A stretch of DNA of 64,000 nt from Trichobilharzia szidati. Taxonomy: Eukaryota > Platyhelminthes > Trematoda > Strigeidida > Schistosomatidae. Numbering within the stretch: position 1 is the first letter of the stretch; the number at the start of each line of letters is the position of its first letter. Made by a program: the position numbers and the translations under genes. The stretch is from contig OX235273.1 in the NCBI GenBank assembly GCA_944472155.2, positions 81,400,793 to 81,464,792 of the forward strand. The letters run 5' to 3'. This document shows, in pieces, positions 54,084 through 64,000 of the stretch. The notes under the pieces were generated by a model. It searched no databases. It had not been told where the DNA came from and worked only from the letters and a program-made list of their open reading frames with translations.

Positions 54084-55404
54084 AATGATCTAAATATTCT
54101 TTAATAATATTTTTAAGTCACTAAAACCTTAAGTAGGACTATGTTTTTTACATTGAATAGGATGATTTCCATTAGTGGTATTAACGTATAACCAAGCCTA
54201 GAAAGCCTGAAAACAGCTAGAACATCTACAACTTGATTTGAATGTGTCTGACGCTCAATATATTTAAAATGATTTGATCCTTTGGTAAATATGGACGAAG
54301 TTATCATCACAAGACGAAGTTTATCTGAAAAAATGGGATCCATTCGAGAAATAGATTCTAAACGACTTGATCACACATCTTTTTGTAGAAATAGTTGGCA
54401 TGAAAATCGAATAGAGAGTATGCTCTGATAATAATAATATCACTGTAATAACTGACACATATGAATATTTTTCATATCTACCAGATAGAATTAACGATGT
54501 ACAAGTTCATATTAGTCGTTCAAGTGAATACAAAAATTGCAATCAAACTGAGTGAGATTCTGGACACAGACTTTTTAGTCCAAGAGATGACTCAATCAAA
54601 ACAATCGATCTATAAAAAAACTTACTTTAACAGGACATCATTTCTTCTTTTTTTCACAATATTTTCCCCAGTGCATTAGGGCAGATACTTGATAAAATGT
54701 TTACCTAAGAGAATATTCAGTGTATGTATGGATAAATAACAAAATAAAAAAATGTTTACTTGTACACTTGTAGAAAACGGATATCCTTGGAAGTGTTGTA
54801 CGGGGTGTGGAGACCAGTCAGTCTCAAAGCTTACAGTTTACTCTGCTCCAAAGAAGGATGTTTACACTAAATTGCCTTGAAGAAAGAAAACAAGTAGAAT
54901 TTTGAAAGAAAGATTAGAACTAGTAAAGGATGTTGTGAAGCCGGACGTGTCACGTCATTTCCTGCATCATTCACCCATAATCACTCATACATAGCGAGAA
55001 GTTACTGCGATTTTCAGGTGAAGGAACATATGCCTAAATAACTTCTAAAGCATTGGCACTATAGAATCTTGATAAGCCAAAGGGAAAGACTGCCATATTC
55101 GTTCTTAAGTGATATCTGTTCATAAGATCCAACTTCCTACAGGCATGTGAAAATAACTGATAGGTACAATTAACATAGCACTGTTCTTATTTATGAAAGG
55201 ATCAAATTATTTTGAATCCGGTTAGCGTATCGGCATCAGGTTGGTGATGTTCCAACAGTTCTGATGCTGTTCAAGTTTGATTATTTGGTACAGAGCTTCC
55301 ATACTTAGTGCAAGCATCATTCTTGATGTAGCTTTATGAAGAAGAAGTAAGGCTGACAAAACACTCGTGTGAGTTTAATCTCACATAAGTATTGTTAAAG
55401 TATT
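54084..55404. other. AT-rich, unrecognised short ORFs
   Basis: A 76-codon minus-strand frame at 54343-54113 and a 72-codon plus frame at 54461-54679 have no recognisable domain. Confidence 0.4.
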
Positions 55405-55640
55405 ATTATATTACTATTATTATTGTCCCCATGGGTTACGAGTGAAACATAAGGCTTCAGAAGTACATCTCCATTATGTCCTATTCTTTATGGTCCTCTT
55501 AAGCAGGCCCCATGATTATCCAAAGAATCTCACCTCCTCCTCAAGCGATCTCCTCCATACCACACTAGGACGCGTCACTTGTTGTTTCTCACTCTGCTTC
55601 CATTCCAGCGATGGCCTGGAGCGCGACGTCATTGGATAAA
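55405..55640 (-). mobile_element. RTE-like LINE, 3' end only
   Basis: The complement ends GGGGACAATAATAATAG and encodes the end of the protein near RVVWRRSLEEEVR-like sequence. Confidence 0.75.
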
Positions 55641-55879
55641 CCAGAATTATAAAAAAGGCAACATTGAATGTGGCGTTATTTCAGTGGAATTCACCATAAT
55701 TTTCAGGAGGAGAAATGAATTATGTCAAAAGAAGGTTAATCCCAACTATTAAAAGCGATTAACATTTAATTTCATCCTTCAAAATGAGTTAAATATGTAA
55801 ATTTAATCTTGATCCTGTGAATTTTAAACTTTAATGGTGATAGCTTATCATTTCTTAAAGGTGTTTGCATGTCAGTGTC
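55641..55879. other. AT-rich, nothing recognised
   Basis: No supported feature. Confidence 0.5.
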
Positions 55880-56240
55880 CATAAGTATTCCATCAGTCAA
55901 AATTAGCCTCCCAAAGGAATGGAAATACGAAGATTGTTAAACGCCTTAGGCATCCTCAGTCTTTTCTGTCCAAATATATTATTGAACATTTACCCCTATG
56001 GTTTTACAAGGGCGAAGAAGATCCCCTCAAAGCCCAATTCTGAAACATTTGATCGACTCTGGACATCCAGTGAAAACGCAAACCAACTTCAGAATCCTAT
56101 ATAGAGTACGCGAAAATCTCACCAGCGACTTACGAATCAGACTTCTTCAAGCTGTAGAAGCTAAGACAAACCATATTTTGGGTCCTGAACTCTGCAAGAA
56201 GAAGTTTGTTCAGTCATCCAGCCTACAGTGAATCTGATTC
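55880..56240 (+). pseudogene. Penelope-like GIY-YIG endonuclease, C-terminal half
   Basis: RHPQSFLSKYIIEHLPLWFY corresponds to the QRxLSxxxxEHLPxWFYKG block. The frame 55998-56231 then carries SPILKHLIDSGHPVKTQTNF, RVRENLTSDLRIRLLQAVEA and LCKKKFVQSSSLQ. It is related to 25.66-26.05 kb. The GIY strand with its catalytic Tyr is missing. Confidence 0.75.
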
Positions 56241-57239
56241 GTCTCAACACTTAATGTGTGATATTTTTGTGAATCCTTATATTTTAGTTTTTCTGATGAC
56301 ATTACTTCTCCACCTCAAATTATATTTCTGCTCCTTGTGATACCGATCTTTATTTTACTTCTTTTCAGTTTTAGTTGAACCCTACCCGACTGTGTCAATT
56401 GTATTGCGTCATGTTTTAGTTTCTACCTGATTAATGCCTTCTGTATTACGTAACTGTTGTCTAAGACCTACAGTTTTAGTGGTACAATTTGGAAACAATC
56501 ATTTGATCGTTATGAAAATTTACTATAAATGTGCCTTTGTACAGTTTGAGAATGATATTGTTGAGAAGAGTAATTCTTCAATAAATGCCTTCTCTTTTAA
56601 AAGTTTTGTTAGCGGAAAAAACACCCTTTCAATTGAGACGATGCCTGTCAAAACATGTGCTTGAGGCAACTACACAGCACTTTTCAGCAACTTTATTGAT
56701 GCGTCTTATATACTGGGTTTTTTACTTAGAAAGTGACGATATATTCAGCGGGGAGACGTTTTTGTTTAGTAATTTTAATTTCAAGCTTTGCGGAGTCCTG
56801 ATTGTTTCTTTTTGGGTATCACTATTTAGTCAGAATTGACTAGTTCCTTTGGGTTCCTTACAATAAACCGCTTAGAACATTCATTATTTAAGACGATTAT
56901 TTGAAGCTTTTCCAGTTCTTTATTGATCGTAGTATCATAAGAGATATTTAGAATTCAGAAGCACAGAAAATGGATAAGATTTCCAGTCCTACTGAAAAGT
57001 TCATATAAATGTTCTGCAGATATAGGTTTTTGGTAAATTCGTCACTGCAGACAAGTATCACACGTTCTCTAAAAAGGAAAGTAGGGAATTCGAATTTTCT
57101 TCTGCAGTGAAATTTATTTAAATCTACGGTCAAACAGTTAACAAAGTTTCAAAGTTTGACATTTCTCAACAATAAATAGTAAAGATATAATCTATACATC
57201 TTCTATACAAACGATGACTAAAGACTAATCCCCTTTATA
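56241..57239. other. PLE tail remnant and AT-rich DNA
   Basis: 56520-56610 resembles the PLE tail at 26821-26890 (TTTGTACAG, GAAGAGTAATTCTTC, CCTTCTCTT) but lacks a hammerhead core. The rest is unassigned. Confidence 0.4.
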
Positions 57240-57314
57240 TTGAACCATTCTCTAGCCTCTTCATAATCATGTTCCGACCAAATTGCAACTCTACGCATCA
57301 TCATCAAACAAAGC

Positions 57315-57969
57315 ATGAAATGGCAATCAAACCTCTACCTCAACTTTATAGACTTTGAGAAGGCCTTCGACAGTGTTGACCAAGAAGTAATTTGGAAACT
57401 ACTCAAGTACTACGGCGTACCCCAAATATTCATCAACCTTATTCAACAGCTGTACCACAAAGGCACATGTCAAGTGATCCACAATGGAAAACTCAGCAAG
57501 GCGTTTGAAGTAAACACAGAAGTCAGACAAGGGTGCTTATTATCACCAATGATATTCCTTATTTTGGTGGACTGACTGGATTATGCGTCAGACAGTGGGA
57601 AACGAGAAAACAGGGATATCCTGGACCGACGTGAAGAACCTAGAAGACCTGGATTTCGCGGATGATTTATGTCTGATGTCACACAAAATCGAAGACTTAC
57701 AAGCGAAAACCGACAACCTGGTCGAAGAAGCAGAAAAGACAGGACTCCAGGTGAACATAGACAAGACGGAGGTTATGAAAATAACCAACCAACAACAACA
57801 ACAACAGCAGCAGGAACATCCAGCGAAAATCACCATCAACGGGAGGGATTTGAAAGAGGTTACTTCATTCACTTCACTTATCGACGGAGCATTGTCTCAA
57901 CTACACGAGGAACGGATGAGGATGTCAAATCGAGAATCGGGAAGGCGAGAAACACATTCATCAACCTGA
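57315..57969 (+). pseudogene. RTE-like reverse transcriptase, one main frameshift
   Basis: The frame 57315-57575 has NFIDFEKAFDSVDQEVIWKL (block A with its catalytic Asp), QLYHKGTCQVIHNGK and VRQGCLLSPMIFLILVD (block B). The frame 57583-57969 has LEDLDFADDLCLMSH, the FADD active-site pair, then GLQVNIDKTEVMKITN and a glutamine run before ITINGRDLKEVTSFT. A tandem ACTG repeat at about 57570-57577 explains the frame change. A second shift occurs near 57880. The enzyme would copy the element's own RNA at the target. Confidence 0.88.
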
Positions 57970-58500
57970 AACCAATCTGGAAATCTTCCACTGTCACTCA
58001 GCCTGCATCAACAACAAAATGATTCGGATTTTCAATACAAACGTCAAGTCAGTCAGTTCTTCTATACGGATGGATCAGAAACTTGGTGGCGGGTCACAAA
58101 GAATATTTCCAACAGCCTGTTGCACACCTTTATCAACAACTGTCTTCGCTGGCTCTATACTGAAGATCAGATGGCCGGAAAGAATCACTAACAAGAAACT
58201 ATGGGAACAAACAAAACAAGGATCAATCACCAAACAACAAATATGCAGGAGAAAGTGGAGATGGACTGGACACTCACTGGCTGAGGAGGCCGCTGGGTGA
58301 CATCACGCGTCAGGCCAGTGCTCGAGTGAAACTCGAAAGGGAGGCGGCGAGTGGGACGTCGGTGCAAGGGTGACATGGAGGAGATCGTGTGAAGAGGAAG
58401 TGAAACAGTATGGATTAACATGGATGCAGGTGAAAAGTACAGCAGAAAACAGAAGCAAGTGGAGACGTGTAGTTGAAGCCCTATGTTCCACTAGGAACCC
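57970..58500 (+). pseudogene. RTE-like protein, C-terminal region
   Basis: In alternating frames: SRIGKARNTFINLKPIWKSS, QYKRQVSQFFYTDGSETW, HTFINNCLRWLYTEDQ, CRRKWRWTGHSLAEEA and CKGDMEEIV. The order matches the C-terminal region of the same family at 51.5-52.1 kb. At least three frameshifts separate the pieces. Confidence 0.8.
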
Positions 58501-58515
58501 AAGGAGACAATAATA

Positions 58516-58925
58516 ATAATTCTTTAGCCTCTTCATAAGGACCTGAAAACACCTTTATCTGTTTGGTTGCAAATAAAACTTCATAAGAGTTGCTCATTTA
58601 AATATTAGCCGTCACAATGGTTCTTTGATATGTCAGTATTCATCTCATTAGATTCAATGTGATCACATATATTATAAGTAGTTCTTAAGTTCCTAAATAG
58701 TCAACAAAGGTCTAGTATAACAATATGTGTCAAAGAACTTAGCCCTAAGTTCCTATTCTAGTGAAGACGTTTTCGTTTTGAACCGATAAATATTATGTAT
58801 ATATCTCAACTTTAAATCCAAAACACCAGTATTCCTTGAACGAAATTATATTGTTTGGCAATTAAAGCGAGACAAATTACAAAGTCTGCAAACAAATGTT
58901 AAGTATAAATGAAGTTATAAGGTAC
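58516..58925. other. AT-rich, nothing recognised
   Basis: No supported feature. Confidence 0.5.
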
Positions 58926-58929
58926 TTTT

Positions 58930-59125
58930 ATTCGTGTTCTTTCCACCTTCTTCCAACTTGCAAGCGATCGTTCCATTCGCGCCTTCAATTGGCCACCAAT
59001 GGTTGCCAGTTCCAATAAACAAACGTTCAATGTTCACGTCCATTGACAATATGCTTAACAATGACAAAAGCCTGATCTCACTGTTTGAAGTAGTCGAGCA
59101 GGCCATTCAGAATGCCTGATATTAT
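58930..59125. other. Possible host exon, strand undecided
   Basis: Less AT-rich than its surroundings and open for more than 60 codons on both strands. On the plus strand SMFTSIDNMLNNDKSLISLF ends at a stop at 59117, after a pyrimidine-rich stretch ending in AG at 58962. On the minus strand NIERLFIGTGNHWWPIEGAN also reads like protein. It belongs to none of the repeats recognised here. No homologue is known to me. Confidence 0.25.
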
Positions 59126-59889
59126 GCGTAAGAATATCACCATTTTAATGCATCTCTGGTAGGCCAGATGAGTAAAAAGGCAGTAAAAATAGGTGGTTCA
59201 AGATATATGAGAGATAATTATGGACTTATTTTCAGTTTCTTTTTAAAATTGTACACACTAGGCACTCAAAAACTTCCCTTCTGTAGGTCTGTATCATAGA
59301 ATCTAGGGGCTTATTAGTACTGAAAAGAATGGCAGATAGTTCACTACCTAAAATGGGAAACAAATCTCCGCCTCATAACAATAATAATAATAATTCTTTA
59401 TCACTTATATACTGATTGACAGACTTTGATGAGACTAACTGCTTATCTTACAGAATGAATACAAACAAGACTGCACAGTTCAATGATGTAGTCAATGGAA
59501 CGAAATAATTCTTTTCTGAATAAATCTTTGTTTACCTTAGTAACTGGAGTCAACATGAAAAAATTAACTCCGTTTAGATGATTGACTTATTATAACCTCC
59601 TAAAAATCGAAGTGTTTTCTCATGTGATATGTTTCTGTCACCAGTTTTCGACAGCCTCTCAAAATTTTGGTAAGCTTCATAGTTCCGAAAATAACACTTG
59701 TTGTTTCACAATAAAAGGATATCCTGTGATCCGCATAATAGTAACATGACGACTAAGCTTGTAAACTACATTGGACTAAGTCGCTTGACTTTGTAAAGAC
59801 ATTCAGTAGTCAATCAAGAGAGTTTAAACTTGAATATTCAACCTATTTGCATTCAAAATTCTGCACTTTTCACATGCTTTATTAATAAT
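59126..59889. other. AT-rich, nothing recognised
   Basis: No supported feature. Confidence 0.5.
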
Positions 59890-60968
59890 GATCATCTACT
59901 TTATTCCAAAGACGGTACTTGTAATACAGAATGGAATTCTCAGTATTTGTCACAATATTGCATCTGATTTACTCAAAATATAAATAAAATTAAAAATTAA
60001 AACAAAATTAATCGGAAAAATTTGTTCACATTTACGATATAAAGTCGAAAATATTCGAAGCATGAATTAAGATTATTAAATATAATAATAATAACAGTGA
60101 GTTTGTTTCAAACAGTATTGTCGATTCAGTTTGGAAACTTTAGCATGTTATACATTATTGGGTCTAATGTTCTGTTGATATAGTATAGTGAGGGGAAATA
60201 CAAAATTAACAGTCATAATACAGCTTAAAATTTTGTCCACACTTATGAAAAAAAAAAAAAAAACGAAAAAATTGAGAGGATTATAAATATAAGAAATACA
60301 ATAACAATAAAGTTTGATGCATTAAGGGTGAAGGAAATGGTCTTTTTAGTGGTGCTAAGAAGGTTAGTTAGTTCATGTCTGACACTATTTTCATCACATC
60401 AAATACGTGCCGTCAAATATGGTATAGTGGAATTTTTATACTTAGACGTACGTGCATAAAGTCTTCTGAAAAGACTTCTTGTTTTAACTGAGGAGACACA
60501 AGGTTGGAGCTGCGGGTAAAGTGGGGGATGCTCATAGTCTGACAAGATTCCTTTAGCAAATTTGTTGCATGTCATCAAGTGCCTATCAGTGACGATGTCA
60601 ACAATATGGCCCAATGGGATACCACTCGCCCTACTGACAGTCTTCAGAGTTCTATGAAGTATGACATAATCTTTTTTAAGCAATCTAGGAAATAATAAGG
60701 GTGAACAGTAAAGAAGAATAGGTAAGATGCACGAGCTGATAAACTGTAAGAGGAGTGGTTGAGTTATGCCTGAGTGCCTCAACTTCTTAATGTAAAAAGT
60801 CAGATGAAATATTCTTTTAGAAATCGCTAAGACATGGGAGGACCAGGATAGGTCAGAAGAGAGAATTAATCCAAGACACTTAACTTCAGACTTGGTTTCT
60901 ATATCAGTATCATCAATTTTGCAAGAAAATATAGTTTTTGAAAGCGAATAATCATTTCCTGTTACCAT
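59890..60968 (-). mobile_element. CR1/Jockey-like LINE, 3' part
   Basis: Two LINE-like tails occur on the complement (ending near 59905 and near 60078), so a second, older tail probably lies beneath. The coding part is 60399-60968. Confidence 0.8.
60399..60968 (-). CDS. LINE reverse transcriptase, C-terminal 189 codons
   Basis: The longest clean retrotransposon frame in the window. Residues 28-42 (SEVKCLGLILSSDLSW) are the strand after the reverse-transcriptase thumb. Residues 57-75 hold FYIKKLRHSGITQPLLL. Residues 80-98 hold SCILPILLYCSPLLFPRLL and the rest carries VTDRHLMTCNKFAKGILSD and RLYARTSKYKNSTIPYL. This is the thumb and C-terminal extension. The catalytic blocks lie 5' of the truncation point, so the piece has no enzyme activity. 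The start codon given is internal. Confidence 0.8.
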   Translation of the reverse strand: MVTGNDYSLSKTIFSCKIDDTDIETKSEVKCLGLILSSDLSWSSHVLAISKRIFHLTFYIKKLRHSGITQPLLLQFISSCILPILLYCSPLLFPRLLKKDYVILHRTLKTVSRASGIPLGHIVDIVTDRHLMTCNKFAKGILSDYEHPPLYPQLQPCVSSVKTRSLFRRLYARTSKYKNSTIPYLTARI

Positions 60969-61574
60969 TCACAGCTTCATTTTTTGTCCATCGATATGAT
61001 TATGTACATATTTATGACAAATCAATGGCGAACGTGTTGCAATTTCCTTCTTTCTTCCCTTCCTGATGATAGTTAACGAATACTGTTTGAACTTGTTAAA
61101 CATGACTGTTTTCCTTCCTGATGAAGCTCTTTATCCGTTTTCTACTTACATTTTTACTTTTAATCTATGTTGTTTTATTATTATTACGTGGCGCATCTTT
61201 CTTGGTGCCATATTATACCAAGTTTTTTCTGCGTTTAAATAATAATAATATTTATGACAAGACTTTGGGTCTACTTCGACTGGTTGTTTTTTAGTAAATT
61301 CACGGCCATAAGCTTTTTTTCAAAGTCTTTCTATGATACACGTCACCCTTCATAAGAGACTTTGTGATTTTTTACTTTTTAAGATTCAATCCTTCAGTTT
61401 GCCTACTTTTATCAGCTTGATTTCCTCATACCAAAAGTTACATTTGATATCGCGTCACACTGGAGCAATCCTTATTAGTAAAAAAAGAAGTATAAGATTG
61501 ATTGATCCTCTGTTAGACGGAAATTCATTTCTTAAAATGATTAACAATAACTGCTGAATTCAATAAAGTACATT
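60969..61574. other. AT-rich, unrecognised
   Basis: A 74-codon frame at 61333-61557 has no known motif. It precedes the PLE and may be a worn upstream part of it. Confidence 0.35.
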
Positions 61575-61754
61575 CGACTATGAAATTCACATACGAAGAG
61601 GAATCCTAAGAGAGAATTAACTGCCTTCCTGGATGTCCTACTTACAACAAAACCAGATGGTAGCATAACGAGAAATTTTCATAGGAAAGGTACATGGACA
61701 GGACAATATACACATTTTCACAGCTTCGTTCCTATCAAGCACAAAAGAAATTCA

Positions 61755-62400
61755 ATGAAGACCCTCAGCCACAGAGTTAGAGCTATATGCTCAGAAGAAG
61801 TAACTGAAGATGAATTAAGCATTGTATGTGATACTTTGATTGAAAATAGCTATCCCGACAAATTTATCAAGAAACACTTGACAAAGAAAGCGGAAAAGGA
61901 TTACTCACTATCTGTAAGCAAGAAGACTGTTTATATACGATTACGATTCAAGGGCCATATACCAAGTGAAATAATTACTAACAAGTTGAGAAAATCAGTT
62001 CAAAGAACTTTTAATGTTGGCGAACCACACGTCTTATTCTCTACACGATCAATGGTGCTACCTCGACTGAAAGATGAAGTACCTAGACTAGCCACTTCCA
62101 ATTGCATCTACCAATTCAACTGTGCTTGATTTGGAGCGATTTATATCAGCCGTTGCTCTAGGGACTTGATTTTTCGTGCTCGAGAACATCTCCCAGAATG
62201 GCTAAGTAAAGGTGTAGGTGTAAAACCATTAGCAGTTCGATATTGGACCATCTGGTCAAAACCGGCCACAAAGCCAGCGTGGAAGAATCCTTTTCTATAA
62301 TCTCCCGGGTGCCTCATAAATTGCCAAAATCATCGAAGCACCGCATGCTCCTAACAGCAGAGTCTATTGCAATTCGCCTCAAACAACCAGTGCTCTGCTT
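61755..62400 (+). pseudogene. Penelope-like reverse transcriptase end and GIY-YIG endonuclease
   Basis: Upstream pieces (61625-61754) read FLDVLLTTKPDGSITRNFHR and WTGQYTHFHSFVPIKHKRNS, the PLE palm-end and thumb signature. The frame 61755-62129 carries LSHRVRAICSEEVTEDELS, NSYPDKFIKKHL and SNCIYQFNCA. It then passes a stop into GAIYISRCSRD (YIS where YIG is usual) and AREHLPEWLSKGVGV. Frameshifts follow. It is the best-preserved PLE frame in the window. Confidence 0.85.
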
Positions 62401-62618
62401 TCTAAAGAAGCAAGTCTAGCCACTACTGCTGCCTTGGCCAGCCTTCAGTAGAGACTATAATTTCATGAATTTGTAATATTATCTTTCCTAATTCTTCTCA
62501 CATTCAGCTTATTTTATGTTGATGCTACTGAACTGTAATCTATTGATATTATTGATTCGATGTATTTAAACAACATTAATGTTGTTCATAACACTAATTC
62601 ATTCATTCACTATAATAC

Positions 62619-62640
62619 ATATATATATATATATATATAA
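62619..62640. repeat. (AT)n microsatellite in PLE tail
   Basis: About eleven AT units just before the hammerhead-like remnant. Confidence 0.9.
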
Positions 62641-62645
62641 CTGTA

Positions 62646-62685
62646 GAACCTGATGATGAAGTTATCAAAAAGAGTACTCTTGTTC
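62646..62685 (+). ncRNA. Hammerhead-like remnant P1
   Basis: Core CUGAUGA (62650-62656) with stem I GAAC/GUUC and stem III AAGAG/CUCUU. The invariant G12 is A, and the base at the cleavage position is missing. Inactive as written. Confidence 0.5.
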
Positions 62686-62700
62686 AGTAGCCATTCTTTT

Positions 62701-63074
62701 GGAAAATTATCAACTGATAATAAAGCTTGCTAAGTGTGGTCACCCACTGTTCAATGAATCCAGACTCTTTATTGTGACTAAATGTCGCGTAAATAACTAA
62801 ATAAATTGCATGCAGTTAGCTGTTTCTTCAATTCACTTATAATTAAAATCAGACGTCTTCAATTTTTCGGCGATTATTTTTCTAAATCGTTTAGAAAAAT
62901 TCTATGAGATTGCGTGAGGTTTCAGTGAATGAAATGAATGCCTTTCAACTTCATCAGATGATTGTTTAAGAAAAAAAGTCAAAACAAGAACAAAATAAAA
63001 TAAACAATCATAATTATTTATTTGGCAAGTAGACATTGTTTATTCATGCGCAAAAAATGTATAAGAAAGTGAAT
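62701..63074. other. AT-rich, nothing recognised
   Basis: No supported feature. Confidence 0.5.
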
Positions 63075-64000
63075 ATTATTATTATTCCCTTCAGTTCCGA
63101 GTGGAACATATGGCGTAAGCAACACATCTCTACTTTGTCCTATCTGCTGCTGTCCTCTTCAGCTTGGACCACAGTTGCCTACAATCTCTCATTTCCGCTT
63201 CCGACTTACACGATCTACTCAGTGTCACCCTCACACCGACGACCCACTCGTCGCTTCCTATTCGGATTCCACTTGAGATATGGCCTGGCGCGCTATGTCA
63301 TTCGACGGTCTCCTCAGCGTGTGTACCATTCATCTCCATTTTCTGCGACATATTTGTTGAGCGGTCGGCTCCTGAGTGATTCGTTCCCACAGTTTCTTGT
63401 TACTTATTCTTTCTGTCCGGTGGGCCGACCGACCATTTGATTTTCAGTATGGAGCCAACCATCCAGCGAAGTGGGTAGCTGTTGATAGAAGTCTGAAGTA
63501 GCCTGTTGGAAATGCTTTTCGTGACTGAAACGCAATCCAAGTTTCTGACCCACATAGAAAATCTGACTGACTGACTTCACATTTGTGTTGAACAGAATCT
63601 GAATCTTTTTCCTCATGCTGAGTGACACCAGAAGATTTGAAAACTGATTTCAGATTCACAAAGGTCTGTCCTGCTGTTCCAATTCTGGTAGGCTTTGACA
63701 TTTTCATCCGTGCCGTCGCCTGTGTTTGAAACTATGCTTCCCAGATAAGTGAAGGAGGTAACCTGTGTTAAACCTCTCCAGTTGATGGTGATTGGTGCTG
63801 GTTGCTGTTGTTGTTGTTGCGGTTCGCTGGTAACTTTCATCACCTCTGTCTGTCTCCTCTGTGTTCACCTGGACTCAGGTGTTCTGTGCCTGCCTGGATT
63901 CCTGTGTTCTCTATCTGATAGCTTCTTCAGCCAGTTTGTTGGTTTTCGCCTGCAAGTCCTCGAGTATATGTGAGAATAAACACGAGTCATCCACGAAATC
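63075..64000 (-). mobile_element. RTE-like LINE, runs off the right edge
   Basis: 3' end at 63075 (complement GGAACTGAAGGGAATAATAA). The frame 63843-63613 has a glutamine run, ITINWRGLTQVTSFTYLGS and SNTGDGTDENVK. The last bases of the window encode DFVDDSCLFSHILE on the complement, the reverse-transcriptase active site (FVDD for FADD). The remainder lies outside the window. Confidence 0.85.

Larger units (their letters stand above)
57240..58515 (+). mobile_element. RTE-like LINE, best-preserved copy
   Basis: 5'-truncated element running from the reverse transcriptase to the 3' end (GAAGCCCTATGTTCCACTAG, then AACCCAAGGAGACAATAATA). It is less AT-rich than its surroundings and has few lesions. 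Its 3' end is shared with SINE-A. Confidence 0.9.
61575..62700 (+). mobile_element. Penelope-like element, 3' half
   Basis: Reverse-transcriptase end, endonuclease and 3' tail in one orientation. The tail at 62600-62690 contains (AT)n and a hammerhead-like remnant, and resembles the foldback arms at 5.26-5.63 kb. Confidence 0.85.

Noticed and set aside
1..64000. CRISPR arrays, bacterial operons, rRNA genes, LTR retrotransposons
   Set aside because: No regularly spaced repeats, ribosome-binding sites, rRNA motifs or gag-pol/integrase motifs were seen.

Overview
The window looks like a gene-poor, transposon-dominated stretch of a blood-fluke nuclear genome, most likely Schistosoma. The evidence is AT-rich DNA, no bacterial-style genes, RTE- and CR1/Jockey-like non-LTR retrotransposons, Penelope-like elements (PLEs) with GIY-YIG endonuclease remnants, a Merlin transposon (a superfamily first described partly from schistosomes), several tRNA-derived SINE families, and a decayed Smα-type SINE with a hammerhead-ribozyme core near 28.19 kb. 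No host gene could be established. One possible exon is flagged at 58.93-59.12 kb. Family names are assigned from motifs only.

Layout. 0-7 kb: SINEs, a small PLE foldback (2.04-2.41) and a CR1-like LINE (4.68-6.49) split by a foldback that carries a hammerhead at each end. 7.2-13.0 kb: a 2.87-kb tandem duplication whose unit holds a deleted Merlin transposon and two SINE types. 13-25 kb: SINEs, LINE ends, a terminal-inverted-repeat hammerhead mini-element (14.6), a PLE foldback (19.73-20.82). 25-47 kb: another PLE foldback (25.45-26.91), several PLE endonuclease fragments, two nearly identical CR1-like 3' ends, a perfect 166-bp palindrome (37.19-37.57) and more hammerhead motifs. 47.35-52.38 kb: a large decayed palindrome whose arms were hit by SINEs, by a PLE that ends in a hammerhead with every core residue intact, and by a twin-primed RTE copy. 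53-64 kb: RTE copies (the best at 57.3-58.5), a CR1-like C-terminal reverse-transcriptase ORF (60.40-60.97), a PLE (61.6-62.7) and an RTE copy that runs off the right edge inside its reverse-transcriptase active site.

Two threads tie the window together. (1) Hammerhead-like self-cleaving RNA motifs recur in unrelated carriers: one SINE family, PLE tails, a mini-element with terminal inverted repeats, and an Smα-like SINE. Some copies show compensatory stem changes. (2) SINEs appear to borrow LINE tails: two SINE types share one tRNA-like head, but one ends like the RTE LINE and the other like the CR1-like LINE. SINE families are called A, B, C and D here for convenience. Hammerhead types are called P1 to P4, plus the SINE-C and Smα types. 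These names are mine.
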